Assembly: GCF_013328205.1 (NCBI RefSeq)
Contig: NZ_JABULH010000001.1
Location: 1-64,000, forward strand
Direction of reading: 5' to 3'
DNA length: 64,000 nucleotides
DNA from: Sphingomonas hominis
GTDB lineage: Bacteria > Pseudomonadota > Alphaproteobacteria > Sphingomonadales > Sphingomonadaceae
Of the stretch, positions 8,636 to 17,312 are shown piece after piece. The notes beneath the pieces were generated by a model, which saw only the letters and a program-made list of their open reading frames with translations, was not told where the DNA came from and did not search any database. Position 1 is the first letter of the stretch, and every line of letters starts with the position of its first letter. Both the position numbers and the translations under genes were made by a program.

Positions 8636-9958
8636 GTGGCGAGCGACGCGCGCACCGATATGCCGGCCCCAGACGCGACCGCGGTGTCGGGCCAGAACAT
8701 GCCCCGCCTCTCGCTCCACGTGCCGGAGCCGAAGTTCCGCCCCGGCGACGCGGTCGATTTCGCCGACGTCGACGTGCCCCCCGCTGGCTCGGCGCGCCGC
8801 CCCGATACGGCGGAGGCCGCGAGCCAGTTCACCGATCTCGCCTACACGCTGGTGCGCGTTCTCGATGAGGACAACCAAGCAGTAGGCCCGTGGAACCCGC
8901 AACTCTCGCCCGACAAGATGCGGCGGATGCTGCGCCACATGGCGACCGTGCGCGCGTTCGACGAACGCATGTTTCGCGCGCAGCGGCAGGGCAAAACCAG
9001 CTTCTACATGAAGTCGCTCGGCGAGGAGGCGGTGGCGGTGTCCGCCGCGCACGCGCTCGACGCCGAGGACATGTGCTTCCCGTCATATCGCCAGCAGGGA
9101 CTGCTCATCGCGCGCGGCTGCCCGATGGTCGACATGATGAACCAGATCTACTCGAACAAGGGCGACAAGCTGCAAGGCAAGCAGCTGCCGATCATGTATT
9201 CGGAGAAGCGCTTCGGCTTCTTCTCGATCTCGGGCAATCTGACGACGCAATATCCGCAGGCGGTCGGCTGGGCGATGGCCTCGGCATCGAAGGGCGATAC
9301 CAAGATCGCGGCGACCTGGTGCGGCGAGGGGAGCACCGCGGAGGGCGATTTCCACTCCGCGCTGACCTTCGCGACCGTCTACCGCGCGCCCGTCATCTTC
9401 AACGTCGTCAACAACCAATGGGCGATTTCCAGCTTCTCCGGCTTCGCGGGTGCGGAGGCGACGACGTTCGCGGCGCGCGCGGTCGGCTACGGGATCGCCG
9501 GGCTTCGCGTCGACGGCAACGACGCGCTCGCGGTCTATGCCGCGACCGCCTGGGCGGCGGAGCGCGCGCGCACCAATGCCGGCCCGACGCTGATCGAGCA
9601 TTTCACCTATCGTACCGAGGGGCACTCGACCTCCGACGACCCCACGCAATACCGCTCGGCCGGCGAGCCGACCGCCTGGCCGCTCGGCGATCCGATCACG
9701 CGGTTGAAGGACCATCTGATCGCCATCGGCGAGTGGGACGACGAGCAGCAGGCGGCGATGGACCGCGAGGTGGCCGAACAGGTGAAGGCGGCGCAGAAGG
9801 AGGCCGAGAAGAACGGCATCCTTGGTCACGGCCTGCACCAGCCGCTCGACACGCTGTTCGACGGCGTGTTCGAGGAGATGCCCTGGCACCTCCAGGAACA
9901 GCGCCAGCAGATGATCGACGAGGAAACTGCCAGTGGCCGGCCGTGGGATCGCAAGTAA
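8636..9958 (+). CDS. bkdA1: Branched-chain 2-oxoacid dehydrogenase E1, alpha subunit
   Basis: Thiamine-diphosphate-dependent decarboxylase subunit that acts on the 2-oxo acids of Val, Leu and Ile. The extended N terminus (PRLSLHVPEPKFRPGD), LVRVLDEDNQAVGPWNP and SFYMKSLGEEAVAVS are typical of the branched-chain rather than the pyruvate enzyme. The ThDP/Mg site is CGEGSTAEGDFHSAL followed by VVNNQWAIS, and the phosphorylation-loop region is YRTEGHSTSDDPTQYR. The chosen start is GTG at 8636, preceded by GGAGAG 5 bases upstream; in-frame ATGs at 8603, 8621 and 8624 are alternatives. The stop overlaps the next start (TAATG), so the subunits are translationally coupled. Confidence 0.92.
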   Translation: MASDARTDMPAPDATAVSGQNMPRLSLHVPEPKFRPGDAVDFADVDVPPAGSARRPDTAEAASQFTDLAYTLVRVLDEDNQAVGPWNPQLSPDKMRRMLRHMATVRAFDERMFRAQRQGKTSFYMKSLGEEAVAVSAAHALDAEDMCFPSYRQQGLLIARGCPMVDMMNQIYSNKGDKLQGKQLPIMYSEKRFGFFSISGNLTTQYPQAVGWAMASASKGDTKIAATWCGEGSTAEGDFHSALTFATVYRAPVIFNVVNNQWAISSFSGFAGAEATTFAARAVGYGIAGLRVDGNDALAVYAATAWAAERARTNAGPTLIEHFTYRTEGHSTSDDPTQYRSAGEPTAWPLGDPITRLKDHLIAIGEWDDEQQAAMDREVAEQVKAAQKEAEKNGILGHGLHQPLDTLFDGVFEEMPWHLQEQRQQMIDEETASGRPWDRK

Positions 9959-11031
9959 TGACTGACACGCGAGCAAGTGACGCGTCGACCGACGCCGGAG
10001 CGGACACGTCGGGCGACACCGTCCGCATGAACATGATCCAGGCGATCAACTCCGCGATGGACGTGATGATGGAGCGCGATTCCTCGATCGTCGTCATGGG
10101 CGAGGACGTCGGTTATTTCGGCGGCGTGTTTCGCGCCACCGCCGGCTTGCAGAAGAAGTTCGGCAAGACGCGCGTCTTCGATACGCCGATCACCGAGATC
10201 GGGATCATCGGCGTGTCGATCGGCATGGGCGCCTACGGCCTGCGCCCGGTGCCCGAAATCCAGTTCGCCGATTACATCTACCCGGCACTCGACCAGCTGG
10301 TCAGCGAGGCGGCACGGCTGCGCTACCGCTCGGGCGGCGAGTTCACCGCGCCGATCACGGTGCGCTCGCCGTTCGGCGGCGGCATCTTTGGTGGGCAGAC
10401 GCACTCGCAATCGCCCGAAGGGCTGTTCACCCACATGTCGGGGATCAAGACGGTGATCCCATCGACGCCCTATGACGCCAAGGGTCTGCTGATCGCCGCG
10501 ATCGAGGACAATGATCCGACGATCTTCTTCGAGCCCAAGCGCATCTACAACGGACCCTTCAACGGTCATTGGGATCGCCCGGCAGAAAACTGGTCGAAAC
10601 ATCCGGCGGGCGCGGTGCCTGAGGGTTACTATAAAATCCCGCTCGGCAAGGCGAACGTCGTGCGCGAGGGCGAGGCGGTGACAATGCTCGCTTACGGCAC
10701 GATGGTCCACGTCTGCGCGCAGGTCGTCGCCGACACCGGTGTGGACGCGGAGATCATCGACCTGCGCACGCTCGTCCCGCTCGACATCGAGACGATCGAG
10801 GCGTCGGTGAAGAAGACCGGCCGCTGCCTGATCGTCCACGAGGCGACGCGCACCGGCGGGTTCGGCGCGGAACTGTCGGCGCTGGTGCAGGAGCGGTGTT
10901 TCTATCACCTCGAAGCGCCGGTGGAGCGCGTGACCGGGTTCGACACGCCGTACCCCCACAGCCTCGAATGGGCATATTTCCCGGGGCCGGTCCGCATCGG
11001 CCAGGCACTCAAGAAGATTCTGAAGGACTAA
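9958..11031 (+). CDS. bkdA2: Branched-chain 2-oxoacid dehydrogenase E1, beta subunit
   Basis: Partner of the alpha subunit in the E1 heterotetramer. The 357 residues begin with a polar 20-residue leader, then MNMIQAINSAMDVMMERD and the conserved GEDVGYFGGVFRATAGL. The ThDP-interacting region ITEIGIIGVSIGMGAYGLRP lies near residues 79-98 and the C-terminal transketolase domain ends FPGPVRIGQALKKILKD. The ATG shares its A with the last base of the alpha-subunit stop codon, and E2 begins 5 bases after the end, so the three genes form one operon. Confidence 0.94.
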   Translation: MTDTRASDASTDAGADTSGDTVRMNMIQAINSAMDVMMERDSSIVVMGEDVGYFGGVFRATAGLQKKFGKTRVFDTPITEIGIIGVSIGMGAYGLRPVPEIQFADYIYPALDQLVSEAARLRYRSGGEFTAPITVRSPFGGGIFGGQTHSQSPEGLFTHMSGIKTVIPSTPYDAKGLLIAAIEDNDPTIFFEPKRIYNGPFNGHWDRPAENWSKHPAGAVPEGYYKIPLGKANVVREGEAVTMLAYGTMVHVCAQVVADTGVDAEIIDLRTLVPLDIETIEASVKKTGRCLIVHEATRTGGFGAELSALVQERCFYHLEAPVERVTGFDTPYPHSLEWAYFPGPVRIGQALKKILKD

Positions 11032-11036
11032 GGGCG

Positions 11037-12407
11037 ATGGCGCGTTTCACCTTCAAGCTGCCGGACATCGGCGAAGGCATCTCCGAGGCCGAGATCGTCG
11101 CGTGGCACGTCGCCGTCGGCGACCGCGTCGAGGAGGATCAGCAGCTCGCCGACATGATGACCGACAAGGCGACCGTTGAGATGGAATCGCCGGTGTCGGG
11201 CATTGTCGTCGAACTCGCGGGCGAGGTCGGCGACCAGGTGTCGATCGGTGCCGCGCTGGTGGTGATCGAGACCGACGCAGCCGAGAGCGGAGAGACCGAA
11301 GCGGTCGCGCAGCCGACCGACGAGACGGGTAGCGACCTGTCGCCCGCCAAGGCGCAGCCTGACGTCGAACCCGCGTCTCCCGCGACCGACGAAGCCACGC
11401 TGGAAGCCGAAAACCCCGGCGTCGAGGAAGCGGCGGCGCAAAAGCCCTCTCCCCTCCGGGGAGAGGGTTTGGGTGAGGGGCAGCCCGGAAGCACTACGTC
11501 CAGCTCAGCCCCTCGCCCCGCAGGGGAGAAGGAGCAGGCGCGCGCCGTCCTCGCATCCCCCGCGGTCCGCGCCCGCGCGCGCGACCTCGGCATCGACCTC
11601 GCCGAGGTGAAGGCTGAGGGCGACCGCCTGCGCCACTCGGACCTCGATGCCTATCTCCGCTACGGCGCGGGCCAAGGCTACCATGCCCCGCACACCAGCC
11701 GCGCGCGCGAGGACGAACAGATCCGCGTCATCGGCATGCGCCGCCGTATCGCCGAGAACATGGCCGCGTCGAAGCGTCACATCCCGCACTTCACCTACGT
11801 CGACGAGATCGACGTGACCGAGCTGGAGCGGGTTCGCGCCGACCTGAACGCCAACCGCGGCAGCCGGTCCAAGCTGACCATGCTGCCGCTGATGATCGTT
11901 GCGATCTGTCGCACCTTGCCCGACTTCCCGATGCTCAACGCGCGCTACGACGACGAGGCGGGCGTCGTGACGCGTTCGGGCCGCGTCCATCTCGGCATGG
12001 CGGCGCAGACCGATGCGGGGCTGACCGTGCCCGTCATCCGCGACGCGCAGGACAAGAACGTCTGGCAACTCGCCGCCGAGATCACGCGGCTGGCCGAGGC
12101 GGCGCGCGCGAACAAGCTCAAGCCTGACGAACTCGGCAACGGCACGATCACCGTCACTTCGCTGGGGCCGCTCGGCGGCATCGCGACGACGCCGGTCATC
12201 AACCGTCCCGAAGTGGCGATCATCGGCCCGAACAAGATCGTCGAGCGCCCCGTCTTCCGCACCGGTAGCGACGAGGTGATCCGCGCCAAGCTGATGAACC
12301 TGTCGATCAGCTGCGACCACCGCGTCGTCGATGGCTGGGACGCGGCGAGCTACGTTCAGGCGCTCAAGAAGCTGCTCGAAACCCCGGTCCTGCTGTTCGC
12401 CGATTGA
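11037..12407 (+). CDS. bkdB: Branched-chain 2-oxoacid dehydrogenase E2 (dihydrolipoyl acyltransferase)
   Basis: Core acyltransferase of the complex, 456 residues. Residues 1-78 are a lipoyl domain with the lipoylated lysine in MMTDKATVEME (about residue 43). A linker of about 100 residues follows, then a peripheral subunit-binding domain near residues 172-210 (ASPAVRARARDLGID). The catalytic domain carries the HRVVDGW active-site motif near residue 426. The linker contains a translated intergenic-type repeat (SPLRGEGLGEG, see 11445-11534). The start ATG at 11037 lies 5 bases after the E1 beta stop. E3 is not encoded here. Confidence 0.93.
   Translation: MARFTFKLPDIGEGISEAEIVAWHVAVGDRVEEDQQLADMMTDKATVEMESPVSGIVVELAGEVGDQVSIGAALVVIETDAAESGETEAVAQPTDETGSDLSPAKAQPDVEPASPATDEATLEAENPGVEEAAAQKPSPLRGEGLGEGQPGSTTSSSAPRPAGEKEQARAVLASPAVRARARDLGIDLAEVKAEGDRLRHSDLDAYLRYGAGQGYHAPHTSRAREDEQIRVIGMRRRIAENMAASKRHIPHFTYVDEIDVTELERVRADLNANRGSRSKLTMLPLMIVAICRTLPDFPMLNARYDDEAGVVTRSGRVHLGMAAQTDAGLTVPVIRDAQDKNVWQLAAEITRLAEAARANKLKPDELGNGTITVTSLGPLGGIATTPVINRPEVAIIGPNKIVERPVFRTGSDEVIRAKLMNLSISCDHRVVDGWDAASYVQALKKLLETPVLLFAD
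11445..11534. repeat. Intergenic-type palindromic repeat in frame inside bkdB
   Basis: CCCTCTCCCCTCCGGGGAGA at 11445-11464 and its continuation to 11480 form a strong hairpin followed by GGGTGAGGGG. A second arm, CCCCTCGCCCCGCAGGGGAG, lies at 11509-11528. This is the pattern of the CTCTCCCC/GGGGAGAG repeats common between genes in GC-rich proteobacteria. Here it is translated without a frameshift as KPSPLRGEGLGEG...APRPAGEKEQ in the flexible E2 linker. Confidence 0.7.
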
Positions 12408-12712
12408 GCGTCGGCGAGGTGAGCCACTGGCTGCTCCGCTACCAACTCGCGCCCGATTACCTCGATCGGCGCGCGGGTCTTCGCGCCGCTCATCTGGCAC
12501 TCGCCTGGGCGGCGAGCGACGCGGGTGACCTGTTGCTCGGCGGCGCGGTCGGCGATGCACCGACCCACGCCATGCTGTTGTTCACCTCCGCCGCAGCAGC
12601 CGAAGCATTCGCCGTCCGCGATCCGTACGTTACCCAAGGGCTGGTCACCGGCTGGCACGTCATCGAATGGAAGACCGTCGTCGGTCCCGAGGCTGCTACC
12701 CCGATCCGCTAA
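12404..12712 (+). CDS. YciI-like protein
   Basis: A protein of about 100 residues of the YciI/YCII fold (ferredoxin-like): HWLLRYQLAPDYLDRRAGLR near the N terminus, then LAWAASDAGDLLLGGAVGD and FAVRDPYVTQGLVTGWHVIEWKTVVG. The family's function is poorly known. The open start TTG at 12404 overlaps the bkdB stop, while GTG at 12419 (VSHWLLRYQL) fits the family N terminus better, giving 97 residues. Position suggests cotranscription with the bkd operon, but no functional link can be read from the sequence. Confidence 0.8.
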   Translation: MSVGEVSHWLLRYQLAPDYLDRRAGLRAAHLALAWAASDAGDLLLGGAVGDAPTHAMLLFTSAAAAEAFAVRDPYVTQGLVTGWHVIEWKTVVGPEAATPIR

Positions 12713-12985
12713 CGGGGCATGTCAATCGTCGGCAGTCACCCCGACAATCGACCGAGGCACGCTGCAACCTCTGCCCGCTGAACGATTGCGCCAGCACGAC
12801 GATGATCGCGGTAACCAGCAGGATGTGGATCCCACTCGTGACGTGAAGCCGAGCAGCCACGAAACCAGCAGGACGACAGCGATCGTCCACGACGTCGAAA
12901 CAATCCTTGGCTACGTTCCTGACAGCGAGGCCGAGGCGATGGTCACTTCCTGCCAGCTGAAAAAATCAGTATCGGCGCATCGCAC

Positions 12986-14341
12986 CTACGGCCGTACCGA
13001 CGGGTAATAAGGCGACGGGGCAGGGGCGGGCGGCGGTGCCGGCGTGATCGGCGCGGCGGACGCATCCTCCAGCAACCGCCACCCGACCGGCAGATAATCG
13101 GTCGACATGTAGAAATAGAACGCACAGCGACGATCGCTGCGGTAGCTGCCGCCCTTGACCAGCCCGAACGCGCGGTTGCCCAGGAACACCGGCGCGCCGC
13201 TGTCGCCGCTTTGGCATTTCGGCCCCGCGACCGTCACCCAGGTCGGCAGGCACGCGCCGCCGCAGAGTTGCCCCGCCGGCGCGAACGACACCAACTCGAC
13301 GGGCGCGCAGCTATAGCCGGTCCGCTCGCCGCGGTGGCACACCACGTCACCCGCCCGCGTGCTCGGCAGCGCACGCCGCCCCGCGACCCCGCGCGACACC
13401 GTCTTGGCAGTGTCGGCGAAGAAGCTGGGCGACAGCGCCACGTCGCTCGCATTGACCTGCACGTCCTGATAGCCCCAACCCCATTGCCCGACGAATGGCA
13501 GCGCCTGCCGCTCGCCGTTCGGCCCGACATAGCTCAGCTCGTCGGGGCAGTGCGCCGCGGTCGCGATGCCGGTCCGCGCGCCGTCGGTCACGACGAAGCC
13601 GGTGGTGCAGGCGTAGCGGCGTCCGTCCCCGGGATTGACGCCGACGACGCGCGCGCCGCCCTCTGCCGCCATGTTCGCGCTCGCCACCACGCGATCAATC
13701 CGCACGCGGACCGGCACGCCCGCTATTCCCGACAGGCGACTGGTCAACGCCCCCACGCCTTCGCGGTCGGCATCGCTCGGATTGACGATCACCACCAGCT
13801 CGCCGCTCGACAGGTCGATCCCCATCCCGGGCGGATGCGCCACCGCCGCGGCAAGTTTGGCCTGGTGCGAGGCGAGCGCGAGCTCCAATGCCCCGCGTGT
13901 CGCCGCCGCGCCGGTGCGGAACACGATCGGTACCGTCATCCCGCCCGCCATCACCACGCGGGCCGGCACCGGCGCGTCGCCGGTCAGCAGCACGACGATG
14001 CGATAAGCCGGGCGGTGCTCGATCGCGATCCCCGCCAGCCGGTCGGCCAGTTCGATCGCGATGGCGTCGGTGACCGCCACCGTTTCCTCCTGCGCCAGCA
14101 AGCGCGCGCGCGCCTCAGCGAGCGTCACGTCGTAGGCCCGCGCATATTCGCCCGCATCCTGCGCGATCGCGTCCGATGCGCTCTGCCGCGCTGGCGAGAG
14201 GATCGCGGACGGGGAGGGTGGCGATGTAGGGCTGGCCGTGGGCGATGGCGCAACCGCGCTCGCCGGCGGCGCGCCCGCGACCTGCGCCGCGCTCGCGATC
14301 GGCGCTGCCGCCGTCCACAGCGCCACCACCATTGCATCCAT
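12986..14341 (-). CDS. Secreted chymotrypsin-like serine protease (S1 family)
   Basis: A signal peptide (MDAMVVALWTAAAPIASAAQ) is followed by a Pro/Ser/Ala-rich stretch, a pro-region of about 170 residues and a protease domain. The catalytic triad is visible: His in TAAHC (about residue 261), Asp in SDVAL (about 298) and Ser in GDSGAP (about 377). Several paired cysteines (CTTGF, CGGACL, KCQSG, RRCAF) suggest disulphides and an extracytoplasmic home. The layout resembles alpha-lytic/streptogrisin-type proteases with an N-terminal chaperone region. The C terminus ends in a Pro-rich tail. An upstream in-frame start at 14404 would add 21 residues; I prefer 14341 because it gives a compact signal peptide. 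Confidence 0.8.
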   Translation of the reverse strand: MDAMVVALWTAAAPIASAAQVAGAPPASAVAPSPTASPTSPPSPSAILSPARQSASDAIAQDAGEYARAYDVTLAEARARLLAQEETVAVTDAIAIELADRLAGIAIEHRPAYRIVVLLTGDAPVPARVVMAGGMTVPIVFRTGAAATRGALELALASHQAKLAAAVAHPPGMGIDLSSGELVVIVNPSDADREGVGALTSRLSGIAGVPVRVRIDRVVASANMAAEGGARVVGVNPGDGRRYACTTGFVVTDGARTGIATAAHCPDELSYVGPNGERQALPFVGQWGWGYQDVQVNASDVALSPSFFADTAKTVSRGVAGRRALPSTRAGDVVCHRGERTGYSCAPVELVSFAPAGQLCGGACLPTWVTVAGPKCQSGDSGAPVFLGNRAFGLVKGGSYRSDRRCAFYFYMSTDYLPVGWRLLEDASAAPITPAPPPAPAPSPYYPSVRP

Positions 14342-14516
14342 CCGCCGCTCGCGACCGTTCCTGCGCCACACTCGGCTGCTAGACACTGGGTTCCTGCTCG
14401 ACACCGCGGTCTCTTACCGCTACCAGCCCGAACTTGTCCTGAACGAAGATGCGCGAGCGCCGAACAGGCGTGCTGCCCTTGCAGCCAACGCGCACCGACC
14501 CAATTTTGAAAGCCTC

Positions 14517-16250
14517 ATGACCTTCCCGAACCTTCCCCAGCCTCTCGCCGAGGCGTTGTCCGCGCGCGGTTACGCCGCTCCCACCCCGGTCCAGGCGGCG
14601 GTGATCGAGCCCGACGCGCTCGGCCGCGACCTGATCGTCTCGGCGCAGACCGGCTCGGGCAAGACCGTTGCCTTCGGCCTCGCCATGTCGGGCGAACTGA
14701 TGCCGGAGGGTAATCTGCCCCCCGCCGCCGCCCCGCTCGCGCTCATCATTGCGCCGACGCGCGAACTCGCGCTGCAGGTCAGCCGCGAGCTGCAATGGCT
14801 CTACGCTCCCGCGCACGCGCGCATCGCCACCTGCGTCGGCGGCATGGACGCCTCGCGTGAGCGGCGCGCGCTGAACGGCGGTGCGCACATCGTCGTCGGC
14901 ACGCCCGGACGTCTCCGCGATCACCTTGAGCGCGGCGCACTCGACCTGTCGGCGATGCGCGCGGTCGTGCTCGACGAAGCGGACGAGATGCTCGACATGG
15001 GCTTCCGCGAGGATCTGGAGGAGATCCTCGATGCGACCCCCGACGAGCGTCGCACCCTGCTGTTCTCCGCAACGATGCCGCGACCGATCGTCGCGCTCGC
15101 CAAGCGCTACCAGAAGGACGCGCTGCGCATCGAGACCAAGGGCGAGGATCGCGGCCACGGCGACATCTCCTACGTCGCGGTGACCGTATCGCCCGCCGAC
15201 ATCGAACACGCCGCGATCAACCTGCTGCGCCTGCACGAGGCGGAAACCGCGATGCTGTTCTGCGCCACGCGAGACAACGTCCGCCGCCTGCACGCCAGCT
15301 TGCAGGAACGCGGGTTCGCCGCGGTCGCCTTGTCGGGCGAGCACAGCCAGAACGAGCGCAACGCCGCGCTCCAGGCGCTGCGCGACAAGCGCGCACGCGT
15401 CTGCGTCGCGACCGACGTCGCCGCGCGCGGCATCGACCTGCCGAGCTTGAGCCTCGTGATCCACGTCGAGCTGCCCCGCGACGCTGAGACACTCCAGCAC
15501 CGTTCGGGCCGGACCGGCCGCGCGGGCAAGAAGGGCACCGCCGTCCTGCTCGTGCCCTATCCGCGTCGTCGCCGCGTCGAGATGATGTTGCGCGGTGCCA
15601 AGATCAACGTCGAGTGGACCAATCCGCCGACTGCCGACGACATCCGCGCCAGCGACCGCGAGCGGCTGGTCACAACGCTGCTTGAGCCGGTCGAGATCGA
15701 TGAGGAGGATCGCGTCCTCGCACAGCGCCTGATCGCCGAAAAGTCGCCCGAGGACATTGCCGCGATGCTGGTCCAGGCGCACCGCGCGCGCCTGCCCGAG
15801 CCCGAGGAGCTGGTCGCCGCCACGCCCGAGGCGCAGCGCGCCGCGCAGGCCGACCGCCACCGCCCCGGCTTCGACGACACGCAATGGTTCGCGATGGATA
15901 TCGGCCGCCGCCAGAATGCCGATCCGCGCTGGATCCTGCCTTTGCTCTGCCGCCGCGGCCACATCACCCGCAACGAGATCGGCGCGATCCGCATCGGTCC
16001 GAACGAGACGTGGTTCCAGGTGCCGAGCGCGATCGCGGCGAAGTTCAACGCCGCGGTTCAGCGCACCGCCAGCGAGGACGGCGAGGATGAGAGCGGCATC
16101 CGCATCGTGCCGGGTAATGGCCCCGCACCCGGCGGCAATGGTGCCCCGCGCAGTGGCGGCGCACCACGCACCGGCGGCGCATCACGCGGCGCGCCGATGC
16201 ACCGTGTTCGCCCGACCAACCCCCGCAAACCGCAGGGCCGCCGCCCCTAA
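14517..16250 (+). CDS. DEAD-box RNA helicase with DbpA-type RNA-binding domain
   Basis: ATP-dependent RNA helicase of 577 residues. Motifs in order: Q motif region (TPVQAAVI), motif I AQTGSGKT (about residue 45), Ia PTRELALQ, Ib GTPGRL, II DEADEMLD (about 156), III SATMP, IV/V VCVATDVAARGIDLP and VI HRSGRTGRAGKKG. A DbpA-like domain follows near residues 455-530 (RRGHITRNEIGAIRIGPNETWFQV), and then a Gly/Ala/Arg-rich tail. The domain set fits the DeaD/CsdA group acting in ribosome assembly or cold growth. Start ATG 14517 gives the usual short N terminus before the Q motif. Confidence 0.93.
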   Translation: MTFPNLPQPLAEALSARGYAAPTPVQAAVIEPDALGRDLIVSAQTGSGKTVAFGLAMSGELMPEGNLPPAAAPLALIIAPTRELALQVSRELQWLYAPAHARIATCVGGMDASRERRALNGGAHIVVGTPGRLRDHLERGALDLSAMRAVVLDEADEMLDMGFREDLEEILDATPDERRTLLFSATMPRPIVALAKRYQKDALRIETKGEDRGHGDISYVAVTVSPADIEHAAINLLRLHEAETAMLFCATRDNVRRLHASLQERGFAAVALSGEHSQNERNAALQALRDKRARVCVATDVAARGIDLPSLSLVIHVELPRDAETLQHRSGRTGRAGKKGTAVLLVPYPRRRRVEMMLRGAKINVEWTNPPTADDIRASDRERLVTTLLEPVEIDEEDRVLAQRLIAEKSPEDIAAMLVQAHRARLPEPEELVAATPEAQRAAQADRHRPGFDDTQWFAMDIGRRQNADPRWILPLLCRRGHITRNEIGAIRIGPNETWFQVPSAIAAKFNAAVQRTASEDGEDESGIRIVPGNGPAPGGNGAPRSGGAPRTGGASRGAPMHRVRPTNPRKPQGRRP

Positions 16251-16259
16251 CGCCACCTC

Positions 16260-16290
16260 GTCACCCCGGAGGTGATCCGGGGTCCCGCTT
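16260..16290. repeat. CCCGGA...TCCGGGG repeat, variant copy
   Basis: TCACCCCGGAGGTGATCCGGGGTCCCGC is a diverged copy of the window's main palindromic repeat, directly after the helicase stop. It could help end that transcript. Confidence 0.7.
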
Positions 16291-16342
16291 CTTCACGCAA
16301 CGGCAAGATCGCCCGAGACGCTCAACCAACCCGCAACCGAAC

Positions 16343-16378
16343 TCCCCCTCCCTGAAAGGGAGGGGTCGGGGGTGGGTC
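16343..16378. repeat. CCCCCTCCCT/AGGGAGGGG hairpin repeat
   Basis: CCCCTCCCTGAAAGGGAGGGG is a perfect hairpin stem followed by TCGGGGGTGGGT. A second copy lies at 49162-49197 with nearly the same sequence, so this is a separate intergenic repeat family. It lies between the convergent helicase and nnrD genes. Confidence 0.8.
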
Positions 16379-16448
16379 GGTTGCGCAAGATACGTCCGCG
16401 AGTGACCTGGCTTTCTACCTTTAAGGAGCGGGCGAGACCGCGCCGCCC

Positions 16449-17312
16449 CTACCGAGGCAACAACCCCGGCAGCACCGGCAACAACTCGCGCCCCAAAAAC
16501 CCGATCGGTCCGACCGTCCGCGCCAGCGTCGCGCCCGCCTCGCCGTGCAGCCAAACCGCCCAACCCGCCGCAATCTCCGGGGCGGCGCCGCGTGACAGCA
16601 ATCCCGCGATCACGCCCGCCAGCACGTCACCCGACCCGCCCGTCGCCAGCCCCGGCCCGCCACCTTCATAGTGGAGCAGCGCACCCACCGGCGTCGCGAC
16701 AAACGTCGCCACGCCCTTCAGCACCACCACCGCATTGAACCGCTTAGCCGCCACGACCGCCTTCTCGCGCGGGTCGACACCCACCGCATCCACGTCGCAG
16801 TCGAGCAGGCTCGCCATCTCACCGTGGTGCGGCGTCAGCACCAGTCGCCCGTTCAGCCCGCACAACAGATCGGCATGCTTGCCCGCGCACGCGACTCCGA
16901 CCGCGTCGAGCACCAGCGCGCCTTCATCAATCCGCGGCGCGATCCACTCCAGCGCCGCCACCGCAGCACCCTTGTCGCTGATGCCAGGGCCAAGCGCGAT
17001 CGCGTGTGCGCGCCCGACCGACTCTTCCAGCGCCGCGCCCACGATCACCTCGCCATCGTCATCCTCGTCGAGCGGCACGCTGCCCGCCTCGGGAAAGGCG
17101 ACGCCGATCATCGCCGCCACCGACCGCGCGGTCGCGATCCGCACCTTGCCCGCACCGCTGCGCAACGCCGCTTCGCCGGTCAGCAGCACCGCGCCCGGCA
17201 CCGACCGACTGCCGCCGACTACCAGCACGGTGCCGCGACTGTCCTTGGTCACCTCGCCGGTCAGCGTCGGCAGCGGATGGGTGGCGCGCCACGCGGCGTC
17301 GATCGGCGTCAT
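16449..17312 (-). CDS. nnrD: ADP-dependent NAD(P)H-hydrate dehydratase domain protein
   Basis: Repairs hydrated NADH/NADPH by ADP-driven dehydration. The 287-residue protein is a ribokinase-like domain with VLVVGGSRSVPGAVLL near the start, LTPHHGEMASLL in the middle and the nucleotide-binding GGSGDVLAGVIAG near residue 235. In many bacteria this domain is fused to the NnrE epimerase domain; here it stands alone. The ATG overlaps the stop of the upstream phosphatase gene (ATGA), so the two are coupled. Confidence 0.88.
   Translation of the reverse strand: MTPIDAAWRATHPLPTLTGEVTKDSRGTVLVVGGSRSVPGAVLLTGEAALRSGAGKVRIATARSVAAMIGVAFPEAGSVPLDEDDDGEVIVGAALEESVGRAHAIALGPGISDKGAAVAALEWIAPRIDEGALVLDAVGVACAGKHADLLCGLNGRLVLTPHHGEMASLLDCDVDAVGVDPREKAVVAAKRFNAVVVLKGVATFVATPVGALLHYEGGGPGLATGGSGDVLAGVIAGLLSRGAAPEIAAGWAVWLHGEAGATLARTVGPIGFLGRELLPVLPGLLPR

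Noticed and set aside
8890-9957. In-frame upstream extension of the E1 beta subunit
   Set aside because: The frame is open through the E1 alpha gene but reads as low-complexity; the family sequence begins at 9958.
12696-12890. Possible 64-residue membrane protein after the YciI gene (minus strand)
   Set aside because: One hydrophobic stretch is present, but no ribosome site, no conserved-looking sequence and odd cysteine-rich tail.
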